Of a stretch of DNA of 64,000 bases, positions 1 through 12,241 are shown piece after piece (position 1 is the stretch's first letter; every line of letters begins with the position of its first letter). The position numbers were made by a program, and so were the translations under genes. Source of the stretch: Plantago ovata (taxonomy: Eukaryota > Streptophyta > Magnoliopsida > Lamiales > Plantaginaceae); contig CM051455.1 of assembly GCA_028274465.1 (NCBI GenBank), forward strand, positions 136,000,096-136,064,095. The letters are read 5' to 3'. The notes under the pieces were generated by a model. It did not search any database, was not told the origin of the DNA, and saw only the letters and a program-made list of their open reading frames with translations.

Positions 1-338
1 AAACGAAGTAATATAAGTTATGATTACAAAAGGGAGTTTTAGTGAACACAAACAAATGACAATTATTTTTATTTGGGAATAACCATATTTTAACATTCTT
101 AAAATTACATCATACGCGAAGAAGTTGCATCGCAAATGCCAACTTAATCGGAGAGCAATAAAATCGACAAGAAAACCAACTCGCTACTACTAGCGCAAGC
201 TCAAGTAATCTGGATCCGTGGATCCGGTCTGTTAATCTGAATTTACAGATCGGATCATGAATCGAATTTTAACCAATTCCAAGGCATAAATATCCATCCA
301 AACAGATCGGATCTAGTCCATGGCGCAGCTCTAGCTAC
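1..338. other. 3' flank of first carboxylesterase gene
   Basis: No gene seen. This is the downstream (3' UTR) side of the minus-strand carboxylesterase that ends at 339. The stretch around 118-170 (GAAGTTGCATCGCAAATGCC and what follows) recurs in diverged form at about 2328 and 2408, downstream of the second carboxylesterase. The tandem duplication therefore carried 3' flanking sequence as well as the coding region. Confidence 0.6.
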
Positions 339-1307
339 TTACTCTGTCGTACTAGGAGAAAGCATGAAATCTTTGATGCGCTCAAGAAGTGGACCAGCCA
401 TAGAGGGATCAAACACTTCCATAGCATGATACCCATCACTAAAGAACCTCACAGTCTTCACACCCTTGCCTTCCAACATCTTGGCACAGTCCAAACACGC
501 ATCCACAAGCGGGTCGTCGAAGCAACCCGTCACCAAAACCCGCCAACCCGACTCCCTAATCCCGTCCACTTTATCCAATGCACTCGCGGGGTTGCAATAC
601 TCGTGATCATGATCAGCCCCCTCGGGCAAGCTAAGATCGAACATCCGATCAATAGCTTGCAACGGCAATAACCCGTCGTTAGCCAGTCGCTCCTCTGACT
701 CAGTTCGTTTGGTCCCACTAAAATACGGGTGGTGGAGAATCATCCCATGGATCTTTACCGGACCAAAACCACCCGGGTCCGCAATGAATCGCAACCCGGC
801 ATTGTACGCCAAGTTGGCACCAGCACTAGTGCCACATAGATAGCAATTGTTCAAGTCCGCATAGTTCGTCAACCACTCGTCTTCAGTGGTCTTCACCCAC
901 TGGAACCCATCCACTGCATCCTTGTACGCCGCGGGGAGACGGTGCTCTGGAGTCAAACGGTACTCCAGAGAAACGACGACGGCTCCAACTCTCTCCGCCA
1001 ACGCCTTACAGAAGATATCAAACACGTACGTATCCGCATTGTAAAACACGAATCCACCACCATGGTAGTACAAGATGAGCGGGAGCTTTTCGATGGGTGG
1101 AGCATCCATGTTGGGAATGTAGATGCGGTTCCAGGTTCCTTTGGCAGGGTCGAGGACCACGTCCTTGCTAAGAACCGGGGTGTTCGGGTCAGAATTTGCT
1201 GGGATTCGGGGATGGGAGGCACGCGTGATGGTTCCGTTGGGGTTCACATTGATTTTGAGGAACGGGTTGTCGAAAACAGGTCGCTGGATTTTGTTGTTGT
1301 CAGTCAT
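339..1307 (-). CDS. Plant carboxylesterase (CXE family), copy 1
   Basis: Intronless gene for a 322-residue alpha/beta-hydrolase of the plant carboxylesterase (CXE, GID1/HSL-like) family. Such enzymes hydrolyse carboxylic esters of small metabolites, usually in the cytosol; no signal peptide is visible. Seen: oxyanion-hole motif HGGG at residues 82-85, nucleophile elbow GTSAG at 159-163 (catalytic Ser161), acid motif FDDP at 263-266 (probable catalytic Asp265) and DGYH at 291-294 (catalytic His294). The triad is complete and the length is normal, so it should be active; the substrate cannot be read from sequence. It is the diverged tandem partner of the gene at 2485-3510, same strand, about 1.2 kb apart. 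The chosen start matches the conserved N terminus of the partner (MTDNNKIQRP versus MTDKKKIQRP). GID1 gibberellin receptors, by contrast, lack the catalytic His. Confidence 0.93.
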   Translation of the reverse strand: MTDNNKIQRPVFDNPFLKINVNPNGTITRASHPRIPANSDPNTPVLSKDVVLDPAKGTWNRIYIPNMDAPPIEKLPLILYYHGGGFVFYNADTYVFDIFCKALAERVGAVVVSLEYRLTPEHRLPAAYKDAVDGFQWVKTTEDEWLTNYADLNNCYLCGTSAGANLAYNAGLRFIADPGGFGPVKIHGMILHHPYFSGTKRTESEERLANDGLLPLQAIDRMFDLSLPEGADHDHEYCNPASALDKVDGIRESGWRVLVTGCFDDPLVDACLDCAKMLEGKGVKTVRFFSDGYHAMEVFDPSMAGPLLERIKDFMLSPSTTE

Positions 1308-1373
1308 GTTTGTTGAGAGGATTGAGGTTTGTGGAAAATGGCTGAGTGGAAAGAAACTGGACTAAATGGTGAA

Positions 1374-1380
1374 TTATATA
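1374..1380 (-). promoter_or_regulatory. TATA box of carboxylesterase copy 1
   Basis: TATATAA on the minus strand, 67 bases upstream of the start codon. The surrounding 5' region is duplicated upstream of copy 2 with a TATA box at the equivalent place, which supports it as the core promoter. Confidence 0.6.
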
Positions 1381-2484
1381 GAGCAGTTGAAGACTAGTTT
1401 TCAATCTTATCTTATGGAAACAGTGGTGCTGTTTATCTTTGCTATAACAGGGGTGCCATTTTTTGACTCCTAGGGCTCCTCTAAGATTTTCTTTTTGCTG
1501 GGCCATGGGTAGAAATTAAAAGGAGACAAATTATTATCAGCAACCTAAATGTCCAAATTGGAACAAACACTAAGGCAAAAGTACTGATCACGAGACGAAA
1601 GATAACAAGGCCATTTTCCACACCAAGTCTTCGTCAAGCCATGGAGCCAAGAGATGCAACTTGCAAAGCACCTGCAGCCAATCGTTTCTTAGTACCATTT
1701 TCTTCCACATGCAAGCAATGTCCTTTTTGTCCACTACAGACGTAATGCAACTTGCGGAGCAGTCTTGTTCCAATCACTGTTGAGATTGAGGTTGATGTGA
1801 TAGTAGTACGTATCCAGTCGTAAACCAGTAGGCGTTTCTCTGTTGTTTCTGTGCTTCACAATGTTTAGATTCATTGAAGCATATATATAATGTAAATCTA
1901 TTGAACAAGAGATACAGGTGATTGCTAGTTCAGAAGGATACACTAGTCACTAGTGTTAGTGTTGAAAGAGCGAATCAATTAACTTTTCGTAATTCGAGTT
2001 TCCGGATATGGGAAAAATTCCAATCGGATAAGCGGATGAGTAGAATAGATGGGGCAGGCGAGCTATGATAATATAGTTGTTCTCACTTCTCAGGCAAGGG
2101 GAGAAAATCCCCTGAAAGGCAGAACAATAGACAAGTAACTACATCATTCATAACAGTTGAAGGATATAGAGTGGCTCTTCCTTGGCGAACAATTAGATTA
2201 CAAGATAGAATATATGTAATCCCACCGTCTCAATCTTAACTTCTTGTTAAACTCGACAGTTGACACAACGATAACTTATATCAGCATTCTTAAGAGTTCA
2301 ACTGCAACATACTCCAATCATCATTGAAGTTGCATCACAAATGCAACATAATTGGGGAGCTAATTATAATACTGAAAAATACATACAACATGTATAAATC
2401 TTAGAAGAGAGTTGCATGCAATACAAATGCAACGTTATTGGAGAGCAACAAAAATGATACGTAAATTAAAAAGAAAAGGCCAAA
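1381..2484. other. Spacer between the tandem carboxylesterases
   Basis: Upstream region of copy 1 followed by the 3' flank of copy 2. No convincing gene is visible; short open frames at 1588-1773 and 1734-1943 have no recognisable motif. Two diverged copies of a 3'-flank segment (about 2328-2375 and 2408-2460) resemble positions 118-170. Confidence 0.5.
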
Positions 2485-3510
2485 TTATATAAGTGGGCTA
2501 CCATTATAGCCCAACGGACTACTACTCTCTAGTAGCGGACCCTCTGTAGTAGTAGCAGGGGAGAGAATGAAGTCTTTAATGTGGTCAAGAAGCGGCCCAG
2601 ACGAAGAGGGAACAAGGAGTTCCATGGCATGATACCCATCACTAAAGAACCTCATGGTCTTTACACCCTTGTCTTCCAACATCTTGGCACAGTTCAAACA
2701 CGCATCCAAAAGCGGGTCATCGAAGCTACCCGTCACCAAAACCCGCCAACCCAGCTCCCTTATCATGTCCACCTTATCCAATGCAGTCAAGGGGTTGCAA
2801 TATTCGTGATCATGATCAGCTCCCTCGGGCAAGCTAAGATCGAACATCTTATCAATCGCATGCAATGGCAATAACGAGTCGTTAGCCAGTCTCTCTTCCG
2901 ACCCGGTTCGTTTAATTCCACTAAAGTATGGCTGGTGGAGAATCAGCCCATGAATTTTTAACGGAGCAAAACCACTGGGTTCAGCAGCAAACCGCAACCC
3001 AGCATGGTATGCCAAGTTGCCACCAGAACTACTGCCACATAGATAGCAATTATTTAAGTCCGCATAATTCTTCAACCAACCATCTTCGGCAGTTTTCAGC
3101 CAATGAAATCCATCCACTGCATCATCATATGCCGCTGGTAGGCGGTGCTCCGGAGTCAAGCGGTGCTCCAAAGAAACAACGACGGCTCCAACTTTCTCCA
3201 CCAGTGCTTTACAAAAGATATCGAACACAAAGGTATCCGCATGAAAATATACGAATCCGCCACCATGATAGTACACGATGAGCGGGAGCTTTTCAGCGGG
3301 TGGAGCATCCATATTCGGAATGTAGACGCGGTTCCAGGTTCCCTTGACGGGGTCAAGGATCACATCCTTGCTAAGCACTGGGGAGTTCAGGTCCGATTTT
3401 GCTGGGAATTGGGGAAAAGGGGCTCGCTTGACCGTTCCATTGGGGTTCACAGTGATGCTGAGAAATGGGTTGTCGAAAACAGGACGCTGGATCTTCTTCT
3501 TGTCAGTCAT
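2485..3510 (-). CDS. Plant carboxylesterase (CXE family), copy 2
   Basis: Intronless gene for a 341-residue carboxylesterase, clearly paralogous to the gene at 339-1307 along its whole length. Seen: HGGG at 82-85, nucleophile elbow GSSSG at 159-163 with Ser161, FDDP acid motif near 263-266, and catalytic His294 in DGYH. The elbow differs from GTSAG in copy 1, and several residues near the pocket differ as well, so substrate preference may have diverged. The C terminus runs 19 residues beyond copy 1, through the loss of the stop used there. The TATA region and 3' flank are also duplicated, so this is a segmental tandem duplication and not a retrocopy. Predicted to be a soluble, active ester hydrolase of unknown substrate. 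Confidence 0.93.
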   Translation of the reverse strand: MTDKKKIQRPVFDNPFLSITVNPNGTVKRAPFPQFPAKSDLNSPVLSKDVILDPVKGTWNRVYIPNMDAPPAEKLPLIVYYHGGGFVYFHADTFVFDIFCKALVEKVGAVVVSLEHRLTPEHRLPAAYDDAVDGFHWLKTAEDGWLKNYADLNNCYLCGSSSGGNLAYHAGLRFAAEPSGFAPLKIHGLILHQPYFSGIKRTGSEERLANDSLLPLHAIDKMFDLSLPEGADHDHEYCNPLTALDKVDMIRELGWRVLVTGSFDDPLLDACLNCAKMLEDKGVKTMRFFSDGYHAMELLVPSSSGPLLDHIKDFILSPATTTEGPLLESSSPLGYNGSPLI

Positions 3511-3599
3511 GTTTGTTGAGAGGGTTGAGGTTTATAGTGAATGTGAAATATTAAGAGTGGAAATGGCTTACTGGAAACAAAACTGGAATAAATGATGAA

Positions 3600-3606
3600 T
3601 TATATA
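3600..3606 (-). promoter_or_regulatory. TATA box of carboxylesterase copy 2
   Basis: TATATAA on the minus strand, 90 bases upstream of the start codon, inside sequence homologous to the promoter of copy 1. Confidence 0.6.
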
Positions 3607-5056
3607 GAGAAATTGAAGACTCGTTTTCAATCTTTTTATCTTATGAAAAATGTGGTGCCGCTTATCTGCTTTGCGATCCCAAGGTGCCATTATTAGCCCT
3701 ATCGGCTCTACGAAGGTGTTCTTCTGGACCATAAATATAAAGGAGACAAACATCACGTGTCCAAATTCTAAAACAAACAAAACGCAAGTGATCTAGGGGT
3801 ACTGACAACAGTATCTTAATTGGCTTTGTTCACCTTAAATTTAGTTCACAACCAGTTCATAATTGCAGTTCAGTTAAGAGTTTTTCAGCTGAATCAAACA
3901 GTGTCTTTCTACACCAAGGTATAAAATTTCGAATCACACAAATTAAGGTCGAAATTCTGAAGGAAGCAGAAGGCAAGTGATCTAGGGACACCAGTTTGAC
4001 AGCACCATTTTCTACACCCAATCCCACAATAAATGCTAAACCGATAGATGCAAGACACCTTTGTAGAAGATGGGGAGGGATCATTGATGACACACTATTC
4101 ACTCTGGGTCTGTCCCACCACTTGAAGGCAATTATTTCCATTCATTCATTATCTCCAGTCATATAATGTTGTTTAAGGCACATTCTACCCCCCCCCCCCC
4201 CCCCCCCCACCCCCACTCAAAATTGTACTGGGAAGGCTTGGCAAACAGGCAAAGCATCTACATGTCCGATTAAGAACATGCAAAACATTTTTTGTGCCTA
4301 ATACTATTTCTGAAAATGACTTCTTGGTTATGTAACTTATGTTTTTCGAACTTCGTCTTCGGACGCAGCAAGAGAAAGCAAATCAAGAACCGGAAAAAGA
4401 CATCACGTATCAATTGAACATAGGACTGTAATTCATCACATGCGGCAAGAATCAGTGGTAAACTAACAAGTTGTATATCTTCAAGAATGTGTCAACAAAT
4501 GCATCATCACTTGGGGTGCTTGCAAAATGAATGCATCTTCTGTAATGCCCTACCAAATATAAAACAACAATAGAAAGAAATAATCCTAAACTATGTTGTA
4601 AAAGACCAAAAGTCAAGCAGGCATGTTTGGGAGACATCTGGATACCGGATAAGGAACTGTACTCGGATGTTCAAATGGTTTAAAACTAAGGAGAAAACAC
4701 AAATAACTAGCATAATGCGTCCTTTAAAGAAAAGAAACTGTAATGTTACTCCAGTAGAGTAACTGAAATTCTCAGCCTAAAAGCAAGTCCCCATAGCAAC
4801 CTTTTAGCAAGTGAGAAAATAGCACCTGTAGTCCATGAGAATTTTCCTTAGCTGACCTGACCCGTTAGTTGGCAGGAGCGGAAAAACTTTATTCCAACAG
4901 CTTATTCAGTCTGAGTATGTCTTATAATGTACGTATAAGTTATATGAACCTGAAAGGCAGAAAAGTAGACGAGTTAGCATTAGCAATATCAAAGGAAGCT
5001 ACACAACGATTGAATAGTGAACATACAATTTATTTTTTGAAACGGGAACATACAAT
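3607..5056. other. Intergenic region with a poly-C tract
   Basis: Upstream of carboxylesterase copy 2 and downstream of SDP6, so about 4.7-5.06 kb probably holds the SDP6 3' UTR. A 94-residue minus-strand open frame (3857-4141) has no motif I recognise and may be chance. No other gene was seen. Confidence 0.4.
4188..4208. repeat. Poly-C homopolymer (21 bases)
   Basis: A run of 21 C followed by short C-rich sequence. Runs of this length are unstable and prone to length errors in assemblies. Confidence 0.9.
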
Positions 5057-8000
5057 TTATTGATGTTTGCCATCATGAAATTGAGCATTTCTTGAAGATT
5101 TGAAGGTCTTCAGAAATTCTGTGACTCTCTCTGTCTCTTTCGTTTGCCTTGATTTGTCCCATTTGTGTTCATCGGCCAAAATTTGAATTACACGTGGCAC
5201 AGCCCTTGTGGCGGCATCTGTATCAAGAAAAGCAAGGCGAGACCTTCTAGCTAAGAAATCCACTGCTGATTCACAGTACTCATGACGAGCACAGTATGCA
5301 ACCTCAGCTTCTAGGATAGGGTATCCATGGGCAAGTCTTTTTCCCAAATTTTCATTCTGAAGTTGAAGAGTCGAGGTATCAAAAAAACAAATTTAAGTAA
5401 GAGAAATATAATCACAAGGAGATGATGGAAAAATATATAATGCAAATAATTGGGCTACAGCGATATCATACCTACAAGTTTTAGTTCCTGGAGTAAACTA
5501 CATGACAGATATCATACAGATTTAATAAGATTATTAACTATAGGAGTGAGATCCTCATCATACATCAACCCCAAAATGAATGAAGAAGAAAAATTAACGA
5601 GTGCCTGAATGTTTAGTATAAGTGAGATGATAGCATAGAATCCCTGCTTTTACATGCATCATTGTAGTCAATCTCATGTGTTACTTTTTATTGCCTGGAG
5701 TTCCCCAGTGTAATTACAAACTCTGCACCAAAACCCCTTTCTTTCTCCCCTTTCCTCCAGATCAGGAAAAATACTCGATTCACTAATCTTTGTAAATTTG
5801 GAAATAAAATATAGGGCTTTAATACAGATTCATACAAGTATAGGAGTCGCTGCCACAAACAAAAAAGCTGAAGGTTCTAGCAGATTCACAGATAACATGA
5901 GAAGGGTGGTTTATATTAGTATCCTAACAGCAACTCTTAAATAAGCAGGAGCTGACCTGGGCAATGGCAGCTACTCTTTCGGCAAAAGTACCATAAGCAT
6001 GTGATAAATGTTTTGCTGCAGCAGTATCCATTACACCTGGAACAACCTTTCCGCTATAAGACTTCTTCATGCGCACATACTGCTGCGTTAATGTAGTGAA
6101 GGACGCAGGTTCCCAACCATAAGCACCTACAAGCTGCAAGTTGGAAGTCATGCATTTGTTTGGTGGTTTCAACTTTCCAGATGAAATAGCTGCATCAACA
6201 GCATCCTCTGCCATACTGAAGGAGAGAAAAAAGTGATTCTGTCAGCTTTGTTGGAAAACAAAAAGGGAAAAACGTAAAGGTGACTTTGCACACAATGATG
6301 ATGGGGACTACTACTCGTGCAAAATAGAACAAAACAAGTTACCTTCTATACGTAGTCCACTTTCCACCAGTAATTGTAACTAAACCGGGAATATCTTCAC
6401 AGACAACATGATCTCTCGAGATGCTTTCTGTATTTTTCGCTTTAGGGTCCATTGCCAATGGACGAATACCACTCCAGGCAGACAATACATCCGTGCGTCG
6501 TACCTAAAAGTAATCTTAAACATTAACCACACTGAAAAAGGAGAGAATAGTGTTTAAACATGGTAAAAAGGAACAAGCGCTGAGATTATTATGATCCTTT
6601 GTCTGGTTACATAAATAGTTTCCAAAAATAAGTATTCTCAGCTAGACAGAAATAAGTGAAAAACTCTAAAAATTTCAACAGCGGTCAAACTTGCGTATTA
6701 CAGCAAAGGGAAAATTGGCCACAGCTGATTTAAAACAAAGATAGAGCGTCATCCTATTAGAAATACATTCCAAGCTTTCTTATGAATCCTCATTTCAAAC
6801 AATATTCATGATGAACAAAGTAAACTACTTAAACATGTCTAATATTATAGAGTAGAATGATGTGGACCACAACTGAACTGATTCAAAAGAAGTTGAGAGC
6901 CTAGTACCTATACAATATTACTGAATAAATTATGAGTAACAAATGTTAGTCCATAAATCTACATAAAGATAGTTCAGTCCGTAAAATAGGAAGTATATAG
7001 CTAAGACATTCAAACAAATATTTCAGAGAAGTTCGTCAATCAAAACCAAATGATGTAAGAAAACAAGCTGCTTCATATGGCATCACAAAACGATCAAGAT
7101 GACGGACAAAGACAATACAGCTAGTTGCGACTTGCAAAGCAAACAATGAGAGCAAATAATTTTGAAAATAGTGAATAAATAAATATTCAGGTACTAACAG
7201 CACCCTCCCGCCATCTGGAAACTTGAAGGGGAAAGAAATGGAAGAAAAGAGAAACATAGTTGTAAGAAATGGTAAAAAGATCATGATCAGTTCTGATGGT
7301 TTTTATTAATACTTAATGCTAGGAAAATCCTGTAAACTTAGCACCAATTTCATATGGGTGTAAACACGAAGGCCCGGAGTTCTAGGTAAATCAGCTAAGA
7401 ACAGGAATTATACTGAAAAACACAGAACAAATCAAATATAATGAACCATGGGAAAGAAAGTAAGCAAATTCAACATACACATATGGAAAAAACAACACCA
7501 AGCGTTTTCAAATTCACAAACCTTAACATTGAGATAATCAGAAATGGCATCTAATATAAACCCTATCTCATCTTCGTGAGGTTCTGGTAGCATTGTTATA
7601 CTTGTGTCTGAGTCGGTAGTGCCAGCAACTGTTCTCCCTAACCAAGGGAGCATGAAAACAACACGACCATCCTTAGTTTTGGGAACAATTAGGCCCATTC
7701 CTTCAGGAGAATAATAATCCGGAAGCACAACATGGACCCCACTGCTAGGAGAGATCATTGGCTTTGCTTCTTGGTCGGCCATCTTCCTCACAGGATCACA
7801 GAATGGACCAGCTGCGTTTACAATAACTTTTGCATACGCATCAAACTCCTTACCTGTACACTTTGGAAGGTAAGGTTTGGAGAAATTAACAGCATTAAAA
7901 CATTAAATAGTAAGTAGTCAATAACATAGGAAAAGATAGGATTTCCTTTATAGCCAATTTCTAATTTGGTATTTTTGTTGAAAGAAATCAAATTAAAAAA

Positions 8001-10726
8001 GTAAACATCAAACTATGATTTAATCAAGAGATTTACCAGATATTGTATTTCTAATTCGAGCTCCAATTACCCGTCCAGTACTATCATCTTTGAGAAAGGA
8101 TATTACTTCTGCATAATTAAGTACAGCAGCACCTGCTAAAGCAGCAGTACATGCTATCCCAACATTTACCCGTGAGTCATTCATTTGTCCATCATAATAA
8201 ACCACAGTTCCTTTCAAGCTCCGATCATTGTCCTTTCTTTTTAAAGTTGGAAATAGCTCAACTGACTCCTGTGCTGAATAATACCTTGATAAGTGGAGCA
8301 AGCGGCGACCAGCAACCAGATCATACATCTTCAAACCCGCCCAATAATAGACCACATCAAACCAACTGAAGCATGGTGTCATACATGGCAGGGCATGACA
8401 AAGGTGAGGAGCATTGTCGATAACTTGTTTACGTTCTTCAAGGGCATGGAAAACCAACTTTAATTGTCCGTAATCCAAGTTAAAGAAAGCTTTCTCCAAA
8501 TAACGAACTCCTGGATACAGTAATCAGAACTTTCATAATTTGATTCATGGAAGTCAGAGGCATAAAAAGTGCAGATAGAATTAAGACTCTCTGACTTGGC
8601 CTTTTTTTAATTTTAAATTTTTTTATTTTTTTATTTTTTTATTTTTGAAACAGCAAATATTACAACTACTCCTACACTACTTCTATACAACTCTCTGACT
8701 TAGTCCTGATCGTGTTAAATCATGTCCATAAAAGATCTAGAACTATTGGATGTCATGGCTTGAACTTTTGTCACAAAAACAAAATGAAATTGTATTTCAC
8801 AGATGAGTAAAACACATATAAACAACTTGATATAATTTCCAGAAGAAACGTAACCAGCAAAGATGTAAATAAGCAAGAAAATACATTTAGGCCCATTCCC
8901 TCAGGGGACTCACGATAATTTAATAATGTAAATTTACTGTAGAGCACATGAAGGAATAGCTATGACACACACATTGACAGCAGGTTTTGCTTATACCGGT
9001 TCAAAATATGTTTTATCAAGCTTTGTCATAATATATGCTCCACAATAGCATATCATGAGAGTCCGGACAGCAGGCTTATTGCATGATAGCCATCAACACA
9101 AAGTGTACAAAACACTCAGATCTTCCCACATTCTTAATTCCCCCCAAAGCTCAGATATTCCAAATGCATCACACAATATCGTTTATGCATGATAAAAGGT
9201 AAAAACATTAAAAATACTCCTACTGCTGCTACTACTACTACTACAAATACTAATACTAACAATTGCTTTTAATAATTATTTATGTTTTTAGATAAGATCA
9301 TTCATTAACAGGGGGCAAATAAAATAAGGATCCTGTATGGTGGTATATCTCTACAATGTTCACTATTGCATCTGATGTGCCCAACATCTTCACATTGAAT
9401 GCATCAAAAATAATTTTAGTTCGTGTTACACAAAGCTAGACAAACTTTGCTACTAGAAGAAATATCCCTCCAATACATGGATATGCGCATGCATTAATTA
9501 CTGAAACCTTGTGAACTTATTCTAGCAGTTGGCGACAAATTAATGAATGATAATTATTCATTGCCTTTGAACGATATACTCATTTTTCATTCTGGTTAGA
9601 ATAATTATAATAATTCATAGTAATACTTAATGACAAAATCATAACATCTGCCACAAGGAATCATCTTCGGGATACACAACACCCTCTTGATGACATTCCC
9701 ATTTATGAGCATCGTACACAAATTGTCCCACTATAAGAAATTGAGGATGTTCTCAATTCATGACAAGGTATTCAGGAGAAGAAGCATAGAACTGTATCCC
9801 TTTTTGTTCATATATTTGATTTACGCATCAAATGCAGATGTGGCATCTCTAACCACTCCATATTTATTTGTATTCTTATAAATTTAGTTCGACTGAGTAT
9901 ATCTCCCTCAACCTCCTGCCCTCATCCAAATGCATTATATCAAATGAACACGCAGATAGTCGACAGAGCTTAAGTTCTGCCATTAATGAACGTTGTTAGC
10001 ATGCCTAATGTACCAAACTCATTACTCCTAATGCACAGTTATCAAATGAACACGCAGATCAGATAATCGACATGGCGTGAGTTCCGTCATAGACCAATAT
10101 TGCAGCTCGCCTAATGTACCAAAAAAGCATTACTAGTATTTATCCCCGTGCATTTTCTAAGCTACAGTAAAGTGCACCACCAAATTCACATCTACTCACG
10201 TGAACATATAACGTAGCAATAAATTCACAAACATTCACAGCATCTACGTGACAGCAGTCACAGCACCAATAACAGAATTCAATACCGCCTCAATGTACAA
10301 TCCACCAAACTCAAGGTACAACACAATGCACATAACCATAATTCACAACCACTTACCTCCATGGATGAGCTTAGTCGACCTAGACGACGTTCCCGCCGAA
10401 AAATCCTCCCGCTCCACAAGCCCGATCCGAAGCCCACGGGTCGCGGCATCAAGCGCCACGCCGCATCCGGTCGCGCCACCGCCGATCACGAGGATATCAA
10501 GTGGATTGGCCGAGCTGGACGCAGCCAGAGAAGATTCCTGCACAGAACGAGATGGAACGGCGGCCAAAGGATCGGAAATGCGCTGCTTAATGGCGGTGAG
10601 AGTGGGGGCAGTGGGAGCACGGTCGCTGGAGGCGATTGAAGGATTGCTGAGGACAGTGAAGCATGCAGCGCCACCGGCTACGGCGGCGAGGGTGCCCAGC
10701 CAGCGGAGGCGTATGGAGGTGGCCAT
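5057..10726 (-). CDS. SDP6: FAD-dependent glycerol-3-phosphate dehydrogenase, mitochondrial
   Basis: Six exons on the minus strand: 10357-10726, 8037-8510, 7522-7853, 6343-6503, 5957-6215 and 5057-5356. All introns are GT-AG and the joined frame is open for 631 residues, close to Arabidopsis SDP6 (629). The enzyme oxidises glycerol-3-phosphate to dihydroxyacetone phosphate at the inner mitochondrial membrane and passes electrons to ubiquinone; it is needed to use seed-oil glycerol and for the G3P shuttle. Seen: N-terminal targeting/hydrophobic segment (about 1-30), dinucleotide-binding GGGATG at 82-87 followed by an acidic VERED strand end, and the conserved TSSRSTKL segment just after it. 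The middle exons carry the FAD oxidoreductase core and the last two the C-terminal GlpD-type domain. Intron 1 (8511-10356) is longest, as often seen near the 5' end. No lesion found. Confidence 0.95.
8585..8655. repeat. T-rich low-complexity tract in SDP6 intron 1
   Basis: Repeated TTTTTTTA-type tract. It may be the tail of an old minus-strand retroposon, but no body could be identified. A short trinucleotide run (ACT)n occurs further along the same intron near 9221-9243. Confidence 0.45.
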
Positions 10727-11764
10727 GAGAGATGAATTATCAGATTGTAGTGTCGTATGAATTTTGAGTTGTTGAGTGTTTGCTATTTTTTGTTTTTTGG
10801 GGTTAATACAGAGGAGGAAGTATGGGAAGGGAGGGAATAAAAGAAGGGTCAGTGTTCCGGTTATCGAGTTGTGTGGTCAATCCAATTTTAATTTCCATGT
10901 TGTTCGGGTACAAATCTTTATTTATATTCTAAGATTCCTTTTTATCTTTTTAAATTTTAATACTCATCTATTTTCTGTTTTAATTATTTACATATTCTTT
11001 TTTTTTTCAATATTTTAGATTATTTACGTTTCTTTTTTGGCTTTGTCTCACAAATTTACTATGGGTTATCACTAAACCAAACAATACATTCATTATACAA
11101 CCTCCAAAAAACTCAGGTTCAAAAGTAAACGTAAACAATTATAATATTAATTCGTTAATTATTTTTCCGGTGCGATTATACGACGTCAAACCCAACCTAA
11201 AAAAGTTAACAAAATAAAATGGCAACTATCCCGTAGATGGTGGTAGTAACTAAAATATAGTAGAAGGCAATAATTCCCCAATGGGGAGGCACTATTTTGG
11301 AGGATTTTGTATTCATAATCAAATAGTAAAAGTATTCAAGTAGACACACTATGAACATCACACAAATTAGATTTCATTTTTTATTTTAACAGGGTGTAAG
11401 TATTATTTATACCTTTTGATTTCATTTTACTTCTATTATATTATTATATTGAAAACTGAAAATTCTTTCAGGAGTACATATAGCATTTTAAAAAAAGATA
11501 GTTGAACTTAACTTTCAAATTATCATTTGATGATTATTTAAAACACACACTACATCAACATGGCATGCAACTAGATACATATCCGTAAAATTTGAAATTC
11601 ATACACGGTAAGTAGCGAATATTATCCTTTTTTCAACCAATTAATTGACAAATGATTGCGACCTCACTGATAGGATTATTTATAAAAGGATCTAATATGT
11701 TTACCACATAGACAAATAAGAAAATAAAGGGCCGATACCACCATCTCCGTTGGAGTGGTCTTAG
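10727..11764. other. Intergenic, upstream of SDP6
   Basis: Holds the SDP6 5' UTR and promoter at its left side, then AT-rich sequence with no recognisable gene. Confidence 0.5.
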
Positions 11765-11828
11765 GCTCTGTTTGATTCGTCTGAAAATTTGTGAACTGAA
11801 CTGAACTTAATAAATCTGAACTGAACTG
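11765..11828 (+). repeat. Left part of TGAACT-rich repeat split by a LINE
   Basis: Starts GGCTCTGTTTGATTCGTCTG and continues with iterated CTGAACTGAACTTAATAAAT. The same type of sequence resumes at 16757 on the other side of the LINE and has a relative at 47640-47790. It is a dispersed repeat family with internal short tandem repeats. Confidence 0.6.
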
Positions 11829-11905
11829 GATAATCCTGAAGCGAAGAAACATCCAACTTCAAACCTGGTTCCCATCGCTTTAAAACCAAAGGATATTCCA
11901 GATTA

Positions 11906-12241
11906 TTGGTAAGATTGCCAGTATGGTTGGTAAACCAGTGTCTAGACTTGCAGCTGTGGTCGCCAGAGCTTATTGGTAAGATTGTCAGTATGGTTGGTAA
12001 ACTAGTGTCTATTGATAAAATGATAGTTAGTCAGGATAGGTTAGGATATGCAAGGGTCTATGTTGAACTTCAGGCTGGGGAAAAATTGATTGATAGTTTC
12101 ACTTTGCGGAGGCCGGATGGGACTGAGTATATGCAGAGAGTAGTCTATGAAAATAAGCTTTATCAATGTTTTAAATGTTACAAGTTTGGACACAATGCTC
12201 GGGTGTGTAAAGGTGTAAAACCTACTTGGATACAGAAATAG
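11906..12241 (+). pseudogene. LINE ORF1 fragment (zinc knuckle)
   Basis: Open frame of 111 residues resembling the nucleic-acid-binding ORF1 of plant LINEs. A DUF4283-like stretch precedes a CX2CX4HX4C knuckle (CFKC...GHNARVC). A 5' segment is duplicated: GGTAAGATTGCCAGTATGGTTGGTAA-type sequence occurs near 11907 and again near 11975. The frame ends early at 12241, with further ORF1-like reading (12284-12553) downstream. Confidence 0.7.

Noticed and set aside
942..1316. Antisense open frames over both carboxylesterases (e.g. 942-1316, 3145-3519)
   Set aside because: Mirror frames of conserved coding sequence, present in both paralogues only because the sense frames are conserved.
3857..4141. 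94-residue minus-strand frame as a gene
   Set aside because: No recognisable motif, no splice context, and no homology visible to neighbouring genes.
4188..4220. Telomere-like C-rich repeat
   Set aside because: A plain homopolymer, not the CCCTAAA unit of plant telomeres.
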